From positions 1 to 20,825 of the IMG/VR virus record IMGVR_UViG_3300037993_000129: 20,825 nucleotides of DNA; one strand, 5' to 3'. The stretch is from a virus. Position 1 is the stretch's first letter. Every line of letters begins with the position of its first letter. A program made the position numbers and the translations under genes. A model generated the notes under the pieces. The model had not been told where the DNA came from and ran no database searches. It saw nothing but the letters and a program-made list of their open reading frames with translations. Positions 1 to 6,042 of this stretch are shown here, one piece after another.

Positions 1-405
1 GAGGATCGTGAACAGTTCCTTGGCGCGCGCAGTGGATACCCGGTGCGTCGCAAGGTCTTTCATGATCTGCGCCTTTTCGGTGTCGGCGGCCTGAAGCTGC
101 GTGCGGGTGGCGGCGAGCTGGCGCTCCAGTTCGGTGGACCTGGTACCAAACTCTTTCTCTTTGGCGCTTAACGCCTGTGTCTTCTGCGTATAGTCGGCGG
201 TACGAGTGAAGCCGCCCACGAATCGGGATGCCAGCGCCTCGTTTTTGGCGTAGCGTTCGCGCAGGAAGGTTGCCATTTCCGCGTCGTCGCCCGCTGCTTC
301 CGCGATACAGGATTCGAGTAGCGCCTTATCGATAGCGGCACCCCGGATCGTACGCGTAGCCAGCCATGCCTGCAAGTCTGCGTGAGTCGGAATAAAGCGC
401 GTCAT
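1..405 (-). CDS. coiled-coil, scaffold-like phage protein (partial)
   Basis: This reading frame is open from the ATG at 405 to the window edge, so only the first 135 residues are seen and the C-terminus is missing. The start follows a good ribosome site (AAAGGAAC, about 7 nt upstream) and overlaps the stop of the 36-aa gene as ATGA. The N-terminal third looks like a small helical domain. From about residue 75 on it is rich in Lys, Glu, Gln and Ala with heptad-like spacing (for example KEKEFGTRSTELERQL), which suggests a long coiled coil. Its place at the downstream end of the virion cluster, together with this composition, fits a scaffolding or other assembly protein that precedes a capsid gene. 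That role is inferred from context; no family was recognised. Confidence 0.75.
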   Translation of the reverse strand, partial: MTRFIPTHADLQAWLATRTIRGAAIDKALLESCIAEAAGDDAEMATFLRERYAKNEALASRFVGGFTRTADYTQKTQALSAKEKEFGTRSTELERQLAATRTQLQAADTEKAQIMKDLATHRVSTARAKELFTIL

Positions 406-512
406 AATATGTTCCTTTCAGTCGCCCCTGTACGGGTCGGTTGCTGAATCACTGCAATAAACTGTTGTGCCCCGCCGCCTGCGTTTTCGAGTTGTCGTCT
501 CCGCTTATCCAT
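402..512 (-). CDS. small hypothetical phage protein, 36 aa
   Basis: A short ORF starts with ATG at 512, preceded by AGGCGAGCG, a moderate ribosome site. It begins MDKRRRQLENAGGG and ends in RNIL. Its TGA overlaps the ATG of the next gene as ATGA, the same coupling used by many neighbours, and it fills the gap between the 121-aa gene and the scaffold-like gene. The N-terminus is basic and the remainder polar; there is no membrane segment. The function is unknown. The main support is the snug fit between its neighbours, so it could still be only a translational bridge rather than a functional protein. Confidence 0.5.
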   Translation of the reverse strand: MDKRRRQLENAGGGAQQFIAVIQQPTRTGATERNIL

Positions 513-522
513 CGCTCGCCTG

Positions 523-888
523 TCACGCTAACGTATTGGGCTTCGGCGATTCGGCCATGCCGGGGCTGGACACAATCGACCTTTGTGCGCTGCGTATCGC
601 TTCCGACGCGGCCCGTAAGGCTTTTGAAGCTGTTGGGTAACTCTGCCCCATTTCGAGCAGTTGAGCTTCGGCGGCCCGGAGCGCCTGAATGTCCTTCTGC
701 AACTTCGCGTCGGCGGGGCCTGCTGTACCGCTGCCGGGTTGTCCGCCCTCCGCACCTGAGCTGTCGGGAGAACCGCTGCCGGGAATACGTCCCGCGTTGT
801 TATCCGCATCCTGCCCTTGAGCGGATGGAGCGTTCATGCCCGCGAGCATCGAGGGGGAGGCCGAAGCGGGAGAGTTAAGTTCAGGCAT
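523..888 (-). CDS. hypothetical phage protein, 121 aa
   Basis: The first half is low-complexity and rich in Ser, Pro, Gly and Ala. From about residue 60 to 108 it becomes an Ala/Gln/Arg-rich helix (DAKLQKDIQALRAAEAQLLE) likely to form a coiled coil. A disordered arm plus a helical domain fits a small virion or assembly protein, and it lies just upstream of the scaffold-like gene. The ATG at 888 has only a weak ribosome site; no better start is visible. The family was not recognised. A second frame over the same DNA gives an Arg-rich product and is judged a shadow. Confidence 0.7.
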   Translation of the reverse strand: MPELNSPASASPSMLAGMNAPSAQGQDADNNAGRIPGSGSPDSSGAEGGQPGSGTAGPADAKLQKDIQALRAAEAQLLEMGQSYPTASKALRAASEAIRSAQRSIVSSPGMAESPKPNTLA

Positions 889-994
889 CGAAAGTGATCT
901 TAAACGTTATACAAAGGGCCAGAGTTAAAGTTACGACCGGGTGTAACGGAGTCGAATCGCTACACCCTGCCGTGTCCCGAAGCGGCAGACGATA

Positions 995-1039
995 CTACCG
1001 CTTCTTCATTCGGCGCATGCCACGGCGTTTCTTTGCCAT
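995..1039 (-). CDS. tiny basic peptide, 14 aa (19 aa from an alternative TTG)
   Basis: This ORF encodes MAKKRRGMRRMKKR, in which 9 of 14 residues are Lys or Arg. The ATG at 1039 lacks a clear ribosome site. A TTG at 1054, in frame, sits directly after the stop of the upstream tiny ORF and would add five residues (MRRIV), which suggests reinitiation by terminating ribosomes. Both tiny ORFs end in a K-K-R type tail followed by TAG. Such a peptide could bind nucleic acid or ribosomes, but this is a guess. The ORF is short enough to have arisen by chance, though the composition and the paired layout argue against that. Confidence 0.35.
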   Translation of the reverse strand: MAKKRRGMRRMKKR

Positions 1040-1054
1040 AACGATGCGACGCAA

Positions 1055-1117
1055 CTACCGCTTTTTGACGCGATGCCGTCCGCGCTTTCGCTCGGCGACA
1101 CGTTCGTTGGTAAACAT
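1055..1117 (-). CDS. tiny basic peptide, 20 aa
   Basis: An ATG at 1117 follows a near-ideal ribosome site (GGAAGGAGTAGACGCA) and opens a 20-codon ORF, MFTNERVAERKRGRHRVKKR, ending in TAG. Nine residues are Lys or Arg, mostly in the C-terminal half. The strong ribosome site with correct spacing is the main evidence that it is translated. It is the first ORF after the terminator at 1212-1258, with a second basic ORF directly behind it. The function is unknown; a nucleic-acid-binding peptide or a translated leader for the downstream genes are both possible. Confidence 0.5.
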   Translation of the reverse strand: MFTNERVAERKRGRHRVKKR

Positions 1118-1211
1118 TGCGTCTACTCCTTCCCCGACCGTCACCAGATTGGAGTCCGGCCTATCGGTACTAAGTGATGGACGACCACTTAAGCCTTAAA
1201 CGCGCCCTGAA

Positions 1212-1258
1212 ACGCAAAAAGGCCCGGCAACAGAGGGTGATGTCTGTTGCCGGGCCTT
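1212..1258 (-). terminator. intrinsic terminator ending the virion operon
   Basis: Bases 1219-1233 and 1244-1258 are perfectly complementary (15 bp, including GGCCCGGCAACAG) around a 10-nt loop. Read on the minus strand, the stem runs into a T tract (TTTTTGCGTTTC). It lies about 120 nt downstream of the stop of the last tail-region gene and ahead of the next minus-strand genes. Confidence 0.9.
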
Positions 1259-1337
1259 CAGCTATCCCGAACCGAGTCTTGGGAGAATCAGTCTGGAGCG
1301 TCCGGGGAACGTATCGTGCCGCGATGAACGTCCTTCA
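1212..1337 (-). ncRNA. candidate small RNA, about 125 nt
   Basis: A sigma-70-like promoter (1344-1372) and an intrinsic terminator (1212-1258) on the same strand enclose roughly 80 nt without a convincing ORF. The predicted transcript would start near 1337 and end in the T tract near 1212. Internal short complementary segments (TCCC with GGGA; ATCG with CGAT) allow some secondary structure before the terminator. No known RNA family was recognised. It could instead be a promoter whose transcripts partly read through into the tiny basic ORFs. Confidence 0.45.
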
Positions 1338-1343
1338 GACAAG

Positions 1344-1372
1344 ATAGTACATACAGCGTAAGGCAATGTCAA
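1344..1372 (-). promoter_or_regulatory. sigma-70-like promoter
   Basis: On the minus strand there is TTGACA at 1372-1367, a 17-nt spacer, and TACTAT at 1349-1344. The -35 is perfect and the -10 matches 4 of 6 consensus bases. It lies just after the stop codon at 1379 and points toward the terminator at 1212-1258. Confidence 0.55.
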
Positions 1373-1378
1373 ATGCGG

Positions 1379-1705
1379 TTATTGTATTTCGACATGAAAT
1401 GTGCCGCCGCCGACCATCAGGACCATAAGGTCGCCAACAGGCGAGTGCGCGCCGGTGACGCCGGAGCGGTAGGTGCGGGAGGACCCGCCCGCAGGGAGCT
1501 GGTATCCGTAATTGGTGCTGGAGAGAGCGCCGCCCAGTGTGCTCTGGCGTCCTACATAGAGCGCACCCGATGCGTCCGTTTGCAGGTTTACCTCGTATCC
1601 GGCGCCGGGCGCGTTTGCATCCAGCTGCGCCTGTATCAATGCCAGCAGCTGATGCGGATTGGAGTCGGAAAGCGTGATTGTACCAGCTACATAGCCGGAA
1701 GGCAT
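1379..1705 (-). CDS. hypothetical tail-region protein, 108 aa
   Basis: The start chosen is the ATG at 1705 (MPSGYVAGTITLSD), which follows CAGGA at about 9 nt spacing; an upstream ATG at 1735 has no ribosome site. The protein has an early helical stretch (NPHQLLALIQAQLDANAPG), then Gly/Ser/Thr-rich beta-type sequence with DASGALYVGRQSTLGG and a hydrophobic end (GDLMVLMVGGGTFHVEIQ). There is no signal peptide, unlike the three genes before it. It is the last gene before the operon terminator. A small virion decoration or tail component is plausible, but the family was not recognised. Confidence 0.75.
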   Translation of the reverse strand: MPSGYVAGTITLSDSNPHQLLALIQAQLDANAPGAGYEVNLQTDASGALYVGRQSTLGGALSSTNYGYQLPAGGSSRTYRSGVTGAHSPVGDLMVLMVGGGTFHVEIQ

Positions 1706-1795
1706 AAGAGGAAATCCTGTTGCGGCTGCGCCCATACGGGAATACTAGCACGGGCGGTTATCCGCGTCTCAGCTAAATTTAGACCAAGCATCATC

Positions 1796-3055
1796 TCAAC
1801 GCAGCCACACGCCAGCGCAGAGCATTTCCGGGAACATCAGCGCAATGACACCCGATCCGAAACTTCCTGCACCGCTCGCGCCAGGTACGTTCAGCAAAAA
1901 GTTAAAGGCGTCGTTCATCGTCGTGTTCGGACTCGCCAAGTTCCCCAGGCAGATTTCATGACCGCCCAGAGAGTTGTAGTTGTTGCATCCGCTGGGGCCA
2001 TCGGGATAGATTACTACCATCGGAGTTATCCCCAGCGCTTGGTACTGCTGCACTGTGACTACCATGTTTCCACCCCCACTCCAGGACGGCTCTACAACCT
2101 GATCGGTTGACGTAAACTGGAACATCTGCTGATTCGATTGAATCTGAGACAGATTTGCCCCGGTGATTTGCAGATATGGACTGGCAGCCGCAGCGAGATC
2201 AGCCGTATATCCGGTCGCATAAGTCGAGGTTCCGAATTGGCCATTGAGCGCTGTAATTACATTGGCTGATCCGTTGTTTGTGTAACTGCTCGAATTGTAA
2301 GGCTGGAACCAACTCATCTGCGCCCACGCCGATACTGTACGGGATTGTGCGGGTCGCGCATCCGGGCTCAGGCAGGTGCTGCTTGCGCCGTACACCCTCG
2401 TTGGCACATTACCGGCCCAAAAGGCTAACTCACCGCCCCACGACGGGCCATAGTAGCCGAGGGTCGTCGGGACGAACCCAAGAGCCCCGGACATCACCCA
2501 GGAAACATCGCACGCGACCGCCTGAAACTGCACAGGGAAATTCCCGCCGCAATTTTCGCAGGCGGTTGTATTCGACCACGGATACTCCCAAAGAATGATT
2601 CCAACACCCTTTCCTCCGACCGGATTTGGTTTGTCAAGATATTGCTGAATGATTATGACCGGTGTTGTAGTGATCCCGGAGGACGAACCGAAGCACGAGT
2701 ATGCAAAGCCAGAATATCCACCGCCCCCGTGCCAGCAGTTGATCCAGAACAAAGAAGACAGCGCCACTCCGTGCGGGGCGAAAGCGCTCTGCATACAGTT
2801 CCACGCAGGAAGTGAGGTTGAGCAATTACTGGAAGCGTTACAACTGTTGAGACTGTCAACGCAGATCTGGGTTATACAGTCCGTGCTGGCAATTGTTGTG
2901 CCCGCTGGAGACGTGTAGGCTGTGTTGGCAATGGCAGCAAAAGTCAACGAGCCTTTGGTTGCTGGGCACGCCGCGCACGTGTCGGTGTTAGTACAGTTAG
3001 CTGCGATGGCCGGAATTGCTGAAAGGATACAGAAAAGAAGCAGATGCAGTCTCAT
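1796..3055 (-). CDS. exported Cys-rich protein with signal peptide, 419 aa
   Basis: The N-terminus is a clear Sec signal peptide (MRLHLLLFCILSAIPAIAA), with likely cleavage near residue 18-19. The mature protein is rich in Cys, Asn, Ser, Gly, Trp and Tyr. About a dozen cysteines lie in its first 110 residues, with more near CENCGG, CNNYN and the C-terminus, which suggests disulfides formed outside the cytoplasm. No catalytic motif or known family was recognised. Aromatic-rich segments (WHGGGGYSGFAYSCFG, SWGGELAFWAG) would suit a carbohydrate-binding or adhesive surface. Its ATG overlaps the stop of the upstream adhesin-like gene as ATGA, so it is translationally coupled to it. A signal peptide is unexpected for a virion part. 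Confidence 0.8.
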   Translation of the reverse strand: MRLHLLLFCILSAIPAIAANCTNTDTCAACPATKGSLTFAAIANTAYTSPAGTTIASTDCITQICVDSLNSCNASSNCSTSLPAWNCMQSAFAPHGVALSSLFWINCWHGGGGYSGFAYSCFGSSSGITTTPVIIIQQYLDKPNPVGGKGVGIILWEYPWSNTTACENCGGNFPVQFQAVACDVSWVMSGALGFVPTTLGYYGPSWGGELAFWAGNVPTRVYGASSTCLSPDARPAQSRTVSAWAQMSWFQPYNSSSYTNNGSANVITALNGQFGTSTYATGYTADLAAAASPYLQITGANLSQIQSNQQMFQFTSTDQVVEPSWSGGGNMVVTVQQYQALGITPMVVIYPDGPSGCNNYNSLGGHEICLGNLASPNTTMNDAFNFLLNVPGASGAGSFGSGVIALMFPEMLCAGVWLR

Positions 3056-3849
3056 AAAATTCCTATTGCCACTGACGGCGGTTGTATGGCCACCACAAAC
3101 CCTCCATTACGCGCGGAGGAGCTCAGCGCCCATGCAGGAGATTGATTTCCGACAGAACTATTCAATGCATAGTTGCCCTGTATGCCAGATCCTGCCGCCA
3201 TTGGATTGTAAAAAGACAAGTTGATATAAGCCCCTCCGGGCTGAGTGGGTATCGTACCGCCAGTTGCAAATACGACCACAAATGCCACGAGAATATCGTT
3301 CGCGATAGTGCTCGTGCATTGCGTCACGTTGTTAGAATTGACCGCGGTGCTGGTAGTTGTGCCCCATCCATAGCAATCGATCACCAAACTCGCCGGAAGG
3401 CCGGCAAATTCCACCATGTAAATAATAGTGTCCAGAACAGTCGGCGCGCTGGAATAAGTAATGGAAAGCGTTGTACCGCCGGTCCCCGCAGCACACACAC
3501 TATATGCATAGAATCTGTCGCTAGCAACGCCACCCACGGTCTGCGCCGCTAGCAGCGAAGTAAACGATATGTTGGACAGAGTTAAGGAACTTATCGTTAG
3601 GGATGACGTGCTGGACCCGGAAGCCACCGCGAGTATGCCGCAGTGGCCACTTGCCATCGCACTGACTGTAAACGTCTGGGTAGCACCGCCGCCTGTCACA
3701 TTGTCAGCCGTCGAGGTCTGCACGTAAGTAACCGGAGATGGACGGACAGCGGCTGAACTGCCAATAAGCACAATTTTCTGGGCTTCGATGGGAGGAATTA
3801 CAAGTGACCAGATAAGTATGCCGAGCGAAGTTGCTTTTAGGGCTACCAT
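3052..3849 (-). CDS. exported beta-sandwich adhesin-like protein, 265 aa
   Basis: The start taken is the ATG at 3849, seven residues inside the longest ORF, because AAAGGCGATCGG gives a well-spaced ribosome site and it overlaps the stop of the tail-fibre-like gene by 7 nt. Residues 1-23 form a signal peptide (MVALKATSLGILIWSLV, then IEA before Gln). The rest is Ser/Thr/Gly-rich with alternating hydrophobic residues typical of beta sandwiches. The pattern (an opening YVQTSTADNVTGGG, a central LTISSLTLSN, later LSITYSS and a MVEFAGLP strand) resembles a class of secreted repeat-type domains common in environmental bacteria. That resemblance is from memory of the pattern. It is probably a surface or fibre-associated adhesin; no enzyme motif is seen. 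Confidence 0.78.
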   Translation of the reverse strand: MVALKATSLGILIWSLVIPPIEAQKIVLIGSSAAVRPSPVTYVQTSTADNVTGGGATQTFTVSAMASGHCGILAVASGSSTSSLTISSLTLSNISFTSLLAAQTVGGVASDRFYAYSVCAAGTGGTTLSITYSSAPTVLDTIIYMVEFAGLPASLVIDCYGWGTTTSTAVNSNNVTQCTSTIANDILVAFVVVFATGGTIPTQPGGAYINLSFYNPMAAGSGIQGNYALNSSVGNQSPAWALSSSARNGGFVVAIQPPSVAIGIL

Positions 3850-5801
3850 CCGATCGCCTTTCTCAGCCATCCGTGGTTTCGCTTCAGTTTCTCAATTTCT
3901 TTTTGTTGTTCCTGAACAGTCCTGACAGTAAGGGCAAGTATGGCGTTCTGGTCAATCGATCGTGGTCCCTGCGCGTCGAAACCATCACCCAATTTTGGAT
4001 CGACTGAGGCCACCTGCTCCGCGATGAATCCCCAGCGAATACGCTCTGGTCTATCCTTGTATGCGAACGCTTCTGGCGTCAACTTCATCAGGAGAGGAGT
4101 GGCGCTTTCGAGCAGCGAGAACCGAGTCTTAAATCGCGCTGAAGAAACCGTACAAGTCAGCGACGCGTTTACGGTCACGGTTGACGTATTGAGGCATAGC
4201 GCGTTTGGTGTTCCCGAAGAAGCCCCGAGTCCGCTCAATGTAATCGATGAACTCGCTGATGTGAACCCACCTGTAAGCGTCGATAGGCCGGTAACTCCAA
4301 GGGTTCCGCTATCGCTGATGCCTCCGGCTACCTGGCTTAGATAGGTGCTGGCCACTACCGAGTTGATCAACTGCATTTCCGTGCCGTCATAGTACATCGG
4401 ATACATTTGGCCTGAGGTGACGGTGTTGGATGCGGACGTGATCGCGCCACCCAGGTAGACATTGACGGTCCCTATGCTTGCCACGTTGAGCGTCATGGCC
4501 CCTGTGCTGGTTGCGCCGGCCACAAAATAGCCCTGCATATTTGTGTAACTAACGGCCCCGGACGGGATGCCAGGGCAGGTGGGAGTATTGGCTGACGCAG
4601 AACCGTTGCAAAGGTAGGTGTTTCCGCCGCCGCTACCGCTGTTGAGTTGCTGAGTCCAGGTGTTCGTCGATCCGCATTGGTACGTGTTCTGTCCTGCTGT
4701 CGCGCCGGTTACAAAGGCCATTTCACCAGCAGTGCATGTGCCTGGCAGATTGCCACTTGTCGATACAACAATCATAGGCAGCGTGTGAGTGGAACTTCCG
4801 AGGTTAACAGTCCCAGCCCCGGAGGTGACGCCTGCCACAGTTGCGGTTCCAGTAAAGGTTGGGCTGGCTTTTGGTGCGAGGCTTGACAGCAGCGTGCCCG
4901 AGTCCTGTGAATACCCACTTGAATTGTAGTCCACGACATCACCGCTGACACCGTTCGGCACCGTACACCAATACGTCCCGCTCGCATTGTCGTTCCCACA
5001 CCAGAGATGAGCCGACGAATCGAAACCGGAAACACCCTGACCACTTACGGTTGTTTTGCTCAGGATTGAGGCTTCCGCCGCGCGAAACGTTCCGCTCTCG
5101 CTCGACGAACAGGAGTTCCCCCACCAGTAGGTTCCGTCATAAGTAAACGCCTGGATCGTGCTGCCCGAGAGCACGGCGGGCGCGCAGCCTTGATTGAACG
5201 AAGAGGGAAGCGTCCAACTCCGTGCTGTCGAATCGTTGATGAGTTGCAGCCAGATGGGACCAGAACCGTGTGCGTCTCCATTCAGGGCGATAACTGGATT
5301 GCCTCCTGACGCTGTGACGATAAAAAAGTTGCTTGCGCTAAGGTCTAACGTCGTCGTGCCCGTCGTCCACGTGTAGGTCTTCGCCGAATTCATATCGAAC
5401 GCTTTGGAGGCCAGAATCGATCCATCCGAATTCTGCGACAGATTAGCGCCTATTAGCGCCGATCCGTTGCCTTGGTTCAGCGCCACGCTTCCGCTGGTTG
5501 CCCCTGCGTTGACGTTGCAGGTTGAACCAGTGGCGCAGGCTTGACCGTTAATAGTGATCGTGCTGCTTCCATTGCTTACCAGCGCCCAACTATAAGGACC
5601 GGGAGCCGCGCCCTGGCACGCCGACAAATGGTTCAGCTGTGTGTTGTACTGCAACGGCGTACCGGGACTGCCGCACGCGCCGCTCGGGTCCGACAGTACA
5701 TTAATAATAGACGGAATGTTAATCTGAGCCGAAGCGTCGTCAGAGAACACAAATAAAGCGGACAACAACAACACCAACAACAACACCAGCTTCTTATACA
5801 T
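3843..5801 (-). CDS. tail-fibre-like protein with signal peptide and C-terminal S74 chaperone domain, 652 aa
   Basis: Residues 1-25 form a signal peptide with an ASA cleavage site before Gln26. Residues about 30-540 are Ser/Thr/Gly/Asn-rich beta-structured fibre sequence. The last 100 residues match the S74 intramolecular chaperone pattern: SSARFKTRF at 553, LTPEAFAYKD, RIRWGFIAEQV, SIDQNAILALTV, then an EQQKEIEKLK coiled coil. In this family the domain helps trimerise fibres and then cuts itself off using a Ser-Lys pair; here Ser554 and Lys558 are at the expected spacing. A signal peptide would send the product to the periplasm, where it could not join a virion assembling in the cytoplasm unless the peptide is ignored or the protein acts on the cell surface. 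The start overlaps the 78-aa gene by 8 nt. Confidence 0.9.
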   Translation of the reverse strand: MYKKLVLLLVLLLSALFVFSDDASAQINIPSIINVLSDPSGACGSPGTPLQYNTQLNHLSACQGAAPGPYSWALVSNGSSTITINGQACATGSTCNVNAGATSGSVALNQGNGSALIGANLSQNSDGSILASKAFDMNSAKTYTWTTGTTTLDLSASNFFIVTASGGNPVIALNGDAHGSGPIWLQLINDSTARSWTLPSSFNQGCAPAVLSGSTIQAFTYDGTYWWGNSCSSSESGTFRAAEASILSKTTVSGQGVSGFDSSAHLWCGNDNASGTYWCTVPNGVSGDVVDYNSSGYSQDSGTLLSSLAPKASPTFTGTATVAGVTSGAGTVNLGSSTHTLPMIVVSTSGNLPGTCTAGEMAFVTGATAGQNTYQCGSTNTWTQQLNSGSGGGNTYLCNGSASANTPTCPGIPSGAVSYTNMQGYFVAGATSTGAMTLNVASIGTVNVYLGGAITSASNTVTSGQMYPMYYDGTEMQLINSVVASTYLSQVAGGISDSGTLGVTGLSTLTGGFTSASSSITLSGLGASSGTPNALCLNTSTVTVNASLTCTVSSARFKTRFSLLESATPLLMKLTPEAFAYKDRPERIRWGFIAEQVASVDPKLGDGFDAQGPRSIDQNAILALTVRTVQEQQKEIEKLKRNHGWLRKAIGW

Positions 5802-6030
5802 CGTTCGGCCTCGTGTCCCTTTTATCCACCCAGTTCATATTCATCGCGCGCCCCTTGTGAAAGTTCACTTCGAGCTTACCCGTATAGCTTAACCGGTCGA
5901 TTGTAGCGAGTACATCCGACATGGAAGATGCGGGCAGGCGGACTTCGGTCACTACACGCGCCGAAGGCACGGCCCCGGTCAGGTGCGACAGCGACGACCC
6001 GTTCAGCAACGGTTTAGCAGTGTCCGCCAT
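5794..6030 (-). CDS. hypothetical phage protein, 78 aa
   Basis: This small protein lies between the portal (12 nt gap) and the tail-fibre-like gene (8 nt overlap). It has no signal peptide or membrane helix. Residues 25-62 (VVTEVRLPASSMSDVLATIDRL, then TGKLEVNFHKGRAMNMNW) look like an alpha/beta fold. The C-terminus is polar (VDKRDTRPNDV). The ribosome site is weak, so translation may depend on the upstream gene. The function is unknown; conserved small genes next to portals often encode head or connector accessory proteins. Confidence 0.75.
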   Translation of the reverse strand: MADTAKPLLNGSSLSHLTGAVPSARVVTEVRLPASSMSDVLATIDRLSYTGKLEVNFHKGRAMNMNWVDKRDTRPNDV

Positions 6031-6042
6031 ACACGTATCGTA

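Noticed and set aside
1171-1191. TAAGTG/CACTTA inverted repeat as an operator
   Set aside because: Only 6 bp per arm, no promoter overlaps it, and a match of this size is likely by chance.
1335-1751. 138-aa minus frame overlapping the 108-aa gene
   Set aside because: Arg-, Cys- and Tyr-rich with no ribosome site; it also reads across the promoter at 1344-1372. The 108-aa frame has far more protein-like composition.
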